A stretch of 5,485 nucleotides of DNA from Pseudomonadota bacterium (GTDB lineage Bacteria; Pseudomonadota; Alphaproteobacteria; Acetobacterales; Acetobacteraceae). Under the pieces are notes generated by a model. That model ran no database searches and was not told the DNA's origin. It saw nothing but the letters and a program-made list of their open reading frames with translations. The stretch spans positions 1 through 5,485 of the forward strand of contig JAKAZN010000168.1 in the NCBI GenBank assembly GCA_021815835.1, written 5' to 3'. The position numbers and the translations under genes are program-made. Below, one piece after another: positions 3,330 through 5,485 of this stretch (the stretch's first letter is position 1; every line of letters starts with the position of its first letter).

Positions 3330-5485
3330 ATGACCACCAGCAAGGGTCGCACCACCGGCATTGCCGACCCGGTGGAGCATCTCGACACCTCCCCCGCGGT
3401 CGGCGACGCGGCGAAGAACACCACCTGCTACATGTGCGCGTGCCGTTGCGGCATTCGCGTGCACCTGAAGGATGGCCGCATCCGCTATATCGAGGGCAAC
3501 CCCGACCATCCGGTGAATCATGGCGTGATCTGCGCCAAAGGTTCCGCCGGGATCATGCAGCACTACTCACCGGCGCGACTGTCCAAGCCGTTATTGCGCA
3601 CCGGCGAACGCGGATCGGGGGAATTTAAGGAAATCGAATGGGAGGAGGCACTGAGTCTGGCCGCGGGATGGCTCGGCCGCATCCGCGAGACCGACCCGAA
3701 GCGCCTGGCCTTCTTCACCGGGCGCGATCAGAGCCAGTCCTTCACCGGCTGGTGGGCCAAGCAGTTCGGCACGCCGAATTTCGCCGCCCATGGCGGGTTC
3801 TGCTCGGTCAACATGGCCGCCGCGGGGCTGTATTCCATCGGCGGCAGCTTCTGGGAATTCGGCGAACCGGACTGGGAGCACACGAAATACTTCCTGATGT
3901 TCGGCGTCGCCGAGGACCATGATTCCAACCCGATCAAGATGGGCCTGGCCGCGCTGAAAGCCCGTGGCGCGAAATACATCGCCGTGAACCCGGTGCAGAC
4001 CGGCTATTCCGCCATCGCCGATGAGTTCCTGGCGATCCGCCCGGGCACCGACGGGTTGTTCGTCCTTGCGTTGGTGCATGAATTGCTGCGCGCGGATCGG
4101 ATCGATCTGGAGTTCCTGGTCCGTTACACCAATGCCGCATGGCTGGTGCTGGACGCGCCCGGCACCGCCGATCACGCCCTGTTCGCCCGCGATGCGGAGG
4201 GGCACACGCTCGCCTGGGACCGGGTGCGCAACACGGCGATCGACGCCGCCACGCCCGACATGCAGCCCGCCGTGGTCGGCGATTTCCTACTGCCCGACGG
4301 TCGCAGCGCGAAGCCCGTGTTCCATCTGCTCGCCGAACGCTACCTGGACGGCGCCTATGCCCCCGAGGCCGTTGCCGAACGCTGCGGCATCCCGGCCGAG
4401 ACCATCCGCCGCATCGCCCGCGAGATGGCCGATGTCGCCTTCGACCAAGCGATCGAGCTTCCGCAGCCCTGGACCGACACCTCCGGCCGCCGCCACGAAA
4501 CCATGCGCGGGCGGCCGGTCGCGATGCACGCGATGCGCGGCATCTCGGCCCATTCCAACGGCTTTCATACCTGCCGCGCGATCCATCTGTTGCAGATGCT
4601 GCTGGGTGCGATCGATACCCCCGGGTCGTGGCGCTACAAATCCCCGTTCCCCCGGCCGATCCCGCCGGGTGCCGCGCCGGTCGGCAAGGGCGCGAAGCCG
4701 AACACGATGCTGCCGGGCATGGCGCTGGGGTTCCCGCGCGGGCCGGAGGATCTGCTGATCGAGGATGACGGTTCCGCGGTGCGCATCGACAAGGCCTTCA
4801 CCTGGGATGCGCCGATGGCGCTGCACGGGATGATGCACATGGTGATCGCCAACGCCCATGCCGGCGATCCGTACAAGATCGACACGCTGTTCATGTACAT
4901 GGCCAACATGGCATGGAATTCGGCGATGAACCCGGCCGATACCGCGCGGATGCTCGCCGACAAGGACCCGGTGAGCGGCGGCTACGTGATCCCGCACGTG
5001 ATCTATGCCGACGCTTATGCGTCCGAGATGGTGTCGTACGCCGATCTGGTATTCCCCGACACCACGTATCTGGAACGCTGGGATTGCGTGTCGTTGCTGG
5101 ACCGTCCGATCGGCAGTCCGCACGGCCCGGCGGATTCGATCCGCCAGCCGGTGCTGCCGCCGGATCGTGACGTGCGTCCGTTCCAGGACGTGCTGCTGGA
5201 CCTGGGCGCGCGGCTGAAGCTGCCGGGCTTCGTGACCGAGACCGGCGCGGCCCAGTACCGCGACTACGCCGATTACATGGTGAACCACCAGCGCAGCCCC
5301 GGCGTCGGGCCGTTGGCCGGATTCCGCGGCGCCGACGGCACCGCGTCCGGCGTGGGCGCGCCCAATCCCGACCAGCTGCAACGCTACGTGGCCAATGGCG
5401 CGTTCTGGTCGCACCACCACCCGCCCGAGGCGCTGTACTACAAACACGCCAACGCGGCCTATCTGGCGGAAGCCAAGGCGCTCGG
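3330..5485 (+). CDS. soeA: Molybdopterin oxidoreductase, SoeA-like sulfite dehydrogenase subunit (3' end missing)
   Basis: The frame gives 718 residues and runs off the window; SoeA proteins are about 950 residues, so roughly a quarter is missing. The protein belongs to the DMSO reductase family, binding a bis-molybdopterin guanine dinucleotide cofactor and one [4Fe-4S] cluster. Cluster ligands are C33-x2-C36-x3-C40 and C68 (ICAKG), with an extra Cys38. The candidate Mo ligand is Cys158 in HGGFCSVN, as in the polysulfide reductase-like branch. Cofactor-binding segments include NPVQTGYSAIADEFLAIRPG (220-239), GFHTCRAIHLLQMLLGAIDT (411-430) and TTYLERWD (578-585). There is no Tat signal, so a cytoplasmic enzyme is expected. 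The segments CYMCACRCG, FFTGRDQSQSFT and AHGGFCSVNMAAAG agree with what I recall of SoeA, which with the iron-sulfur subunit SoeB and membrane anchor SoeC oxidises sulfite to sulfate and reduces quinone; soeB and soeC would be expected downstream. A related sulfur-compound molybdoenzyme is the main alternative. Confidence 0.78.
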   Translation, partial: MTTSKGRTTGIADPVEHLDTSPAVGDAAKNTTCYMCACRCGIRVHLKDGRIRYIEGNPDHPVNHGVICAKGSAGIMQHYSPARLSKPLLRTGERGSGEFKEIEWEEALSLAAGWLGRIRETDPKRLAFFTGRDQSQSFTGWWAKQFGTPNFAAHGGFCSVNMAAAGLYSIGGSFWEFGEPDWEHTKYFLMFGVAEDHDSNPIKMGLAALKARGAKYIAVNPVQTGYSAIADEFLAIRPGTDGLFVLALVHELLRADRIDLEFLVRYTNAAWLVLDAPGTADHALFARDAEGHTLAWDRVRNTAIDAATPDMQPAVVGDFLLPDGRSAKPVFHLLAERYLDGAYAPEAVAERCGIPAETIRRIAREMADVAFDQAIELPQPWTDTSGRRHETMRGRPVAMHAMRGISAHSNGFHTCRAIHLLQMLLGAIDTPGSWRYKSPFPRPIPPGAAPVGKGAKPNTMLPGMALGFPRGPEDLLIEDDGSAVRIDKAFTWDAPMALHGMMHMVIANAHAGDPYKIDTLFMYMANMAWNSAMNPADTARMLADKDPVSGGYVIPHVIYADAYASEMVSYADLVFPDTTYLERWDCVSLLDRPIGSPHGPADSIRQPVLPPDRDVRPFQDVLLDLGARLKLPGFVTETGAAQYRDYADYMVNHQRSPGVGPLAGFRGADGTASGVGAPNPDQLQRYVANGAFWSHHHPPEALYYKHANAAYLAEAKAL

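Noticed and set aside
3591..4205. A 204-codon minus-strand open frame within the molybdoenzyme gene
   Set aside because: It is antisense to well-conserved cofactor-binding segments and shows no domain pattern of its own.
4287..5447. A 386-codon open frame on the minus strand across the molybdoenzyme gene
   Set aside because: It is antisense to a clearly homologous coding frame, has a low-complexity His/Arg/Gly-rich product with no recognisable domain, and is the kind of shadow expected in GC-rich DNA.

Overview
The window is GC-rich, densely coded DNA with Shine-Dalgarno-led genes, short gaps and one stop/start overlap. This fits a proteobacterium. The gene types and protein composition suggest an alphaproteobacterium, perhaps of the Acetobacteraceae/Rhodospirillales, but no marker gene is present, so the taxon is inference.

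Layout. (1) At the left edge, on the minus strand, is the first 79 codons of a gene that reads off the window, probably an alpha/beta-hydrolase (esterase-like). (2) A divergent 86-bp gap separates it from a plus-strand pair: a single-domain GNAT acetyltransferase (324-875) whose TGA overlaps the ATG of a lipoprotein of the ABC-transport auxiliary type (872-1480). (3) After a 63-bp gap holding a strong GC hairpin comes a second plus-strand pair: an SDR-family oxidoreductase (1544-2290) and, 14 bp later, a two-domain rhodanese/sulfurtransferase (2305-3180). (4) A 149-bp non-coding stretch with a hairpin and a separate inverted repeat precedes a large molybdopterin oxidoreductase gene (3330 to the window end, 718 codons seen, 3' end missing). 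Its N-terminal [4Fe-4S] motif, candidate Mo-ligand cysteine and lack of an export signal make it look like SoeA, the catalytic subunit of the cytoplasmic sulfite:quinone dehydrogenase SoeABC.

How the genes may work together. The rhodanese handles sulfane sulfur and the SoeA-like protein would oxidise sulfite to sulfate, so the right half may be a small sulfur-oxidation or sulfite-detoxification neighbourhood. Separate transcription is likely because of the 149-bp gap. The left half (hydrolase, GNAT, lipoprotein) has no evident link to sulfur. All complete genes look intact. I saw no tRNA or rRNA, CRISPR, insertion sequence or phage signature. I found nothing that demands a wholly new system; the most useful second looks are the rhodanese/SoeA pairing, the orphan transport lipoprotein joined to a GNAT gene, and an SDR with Asp in place of the usual catalytic-tetrad Asn.
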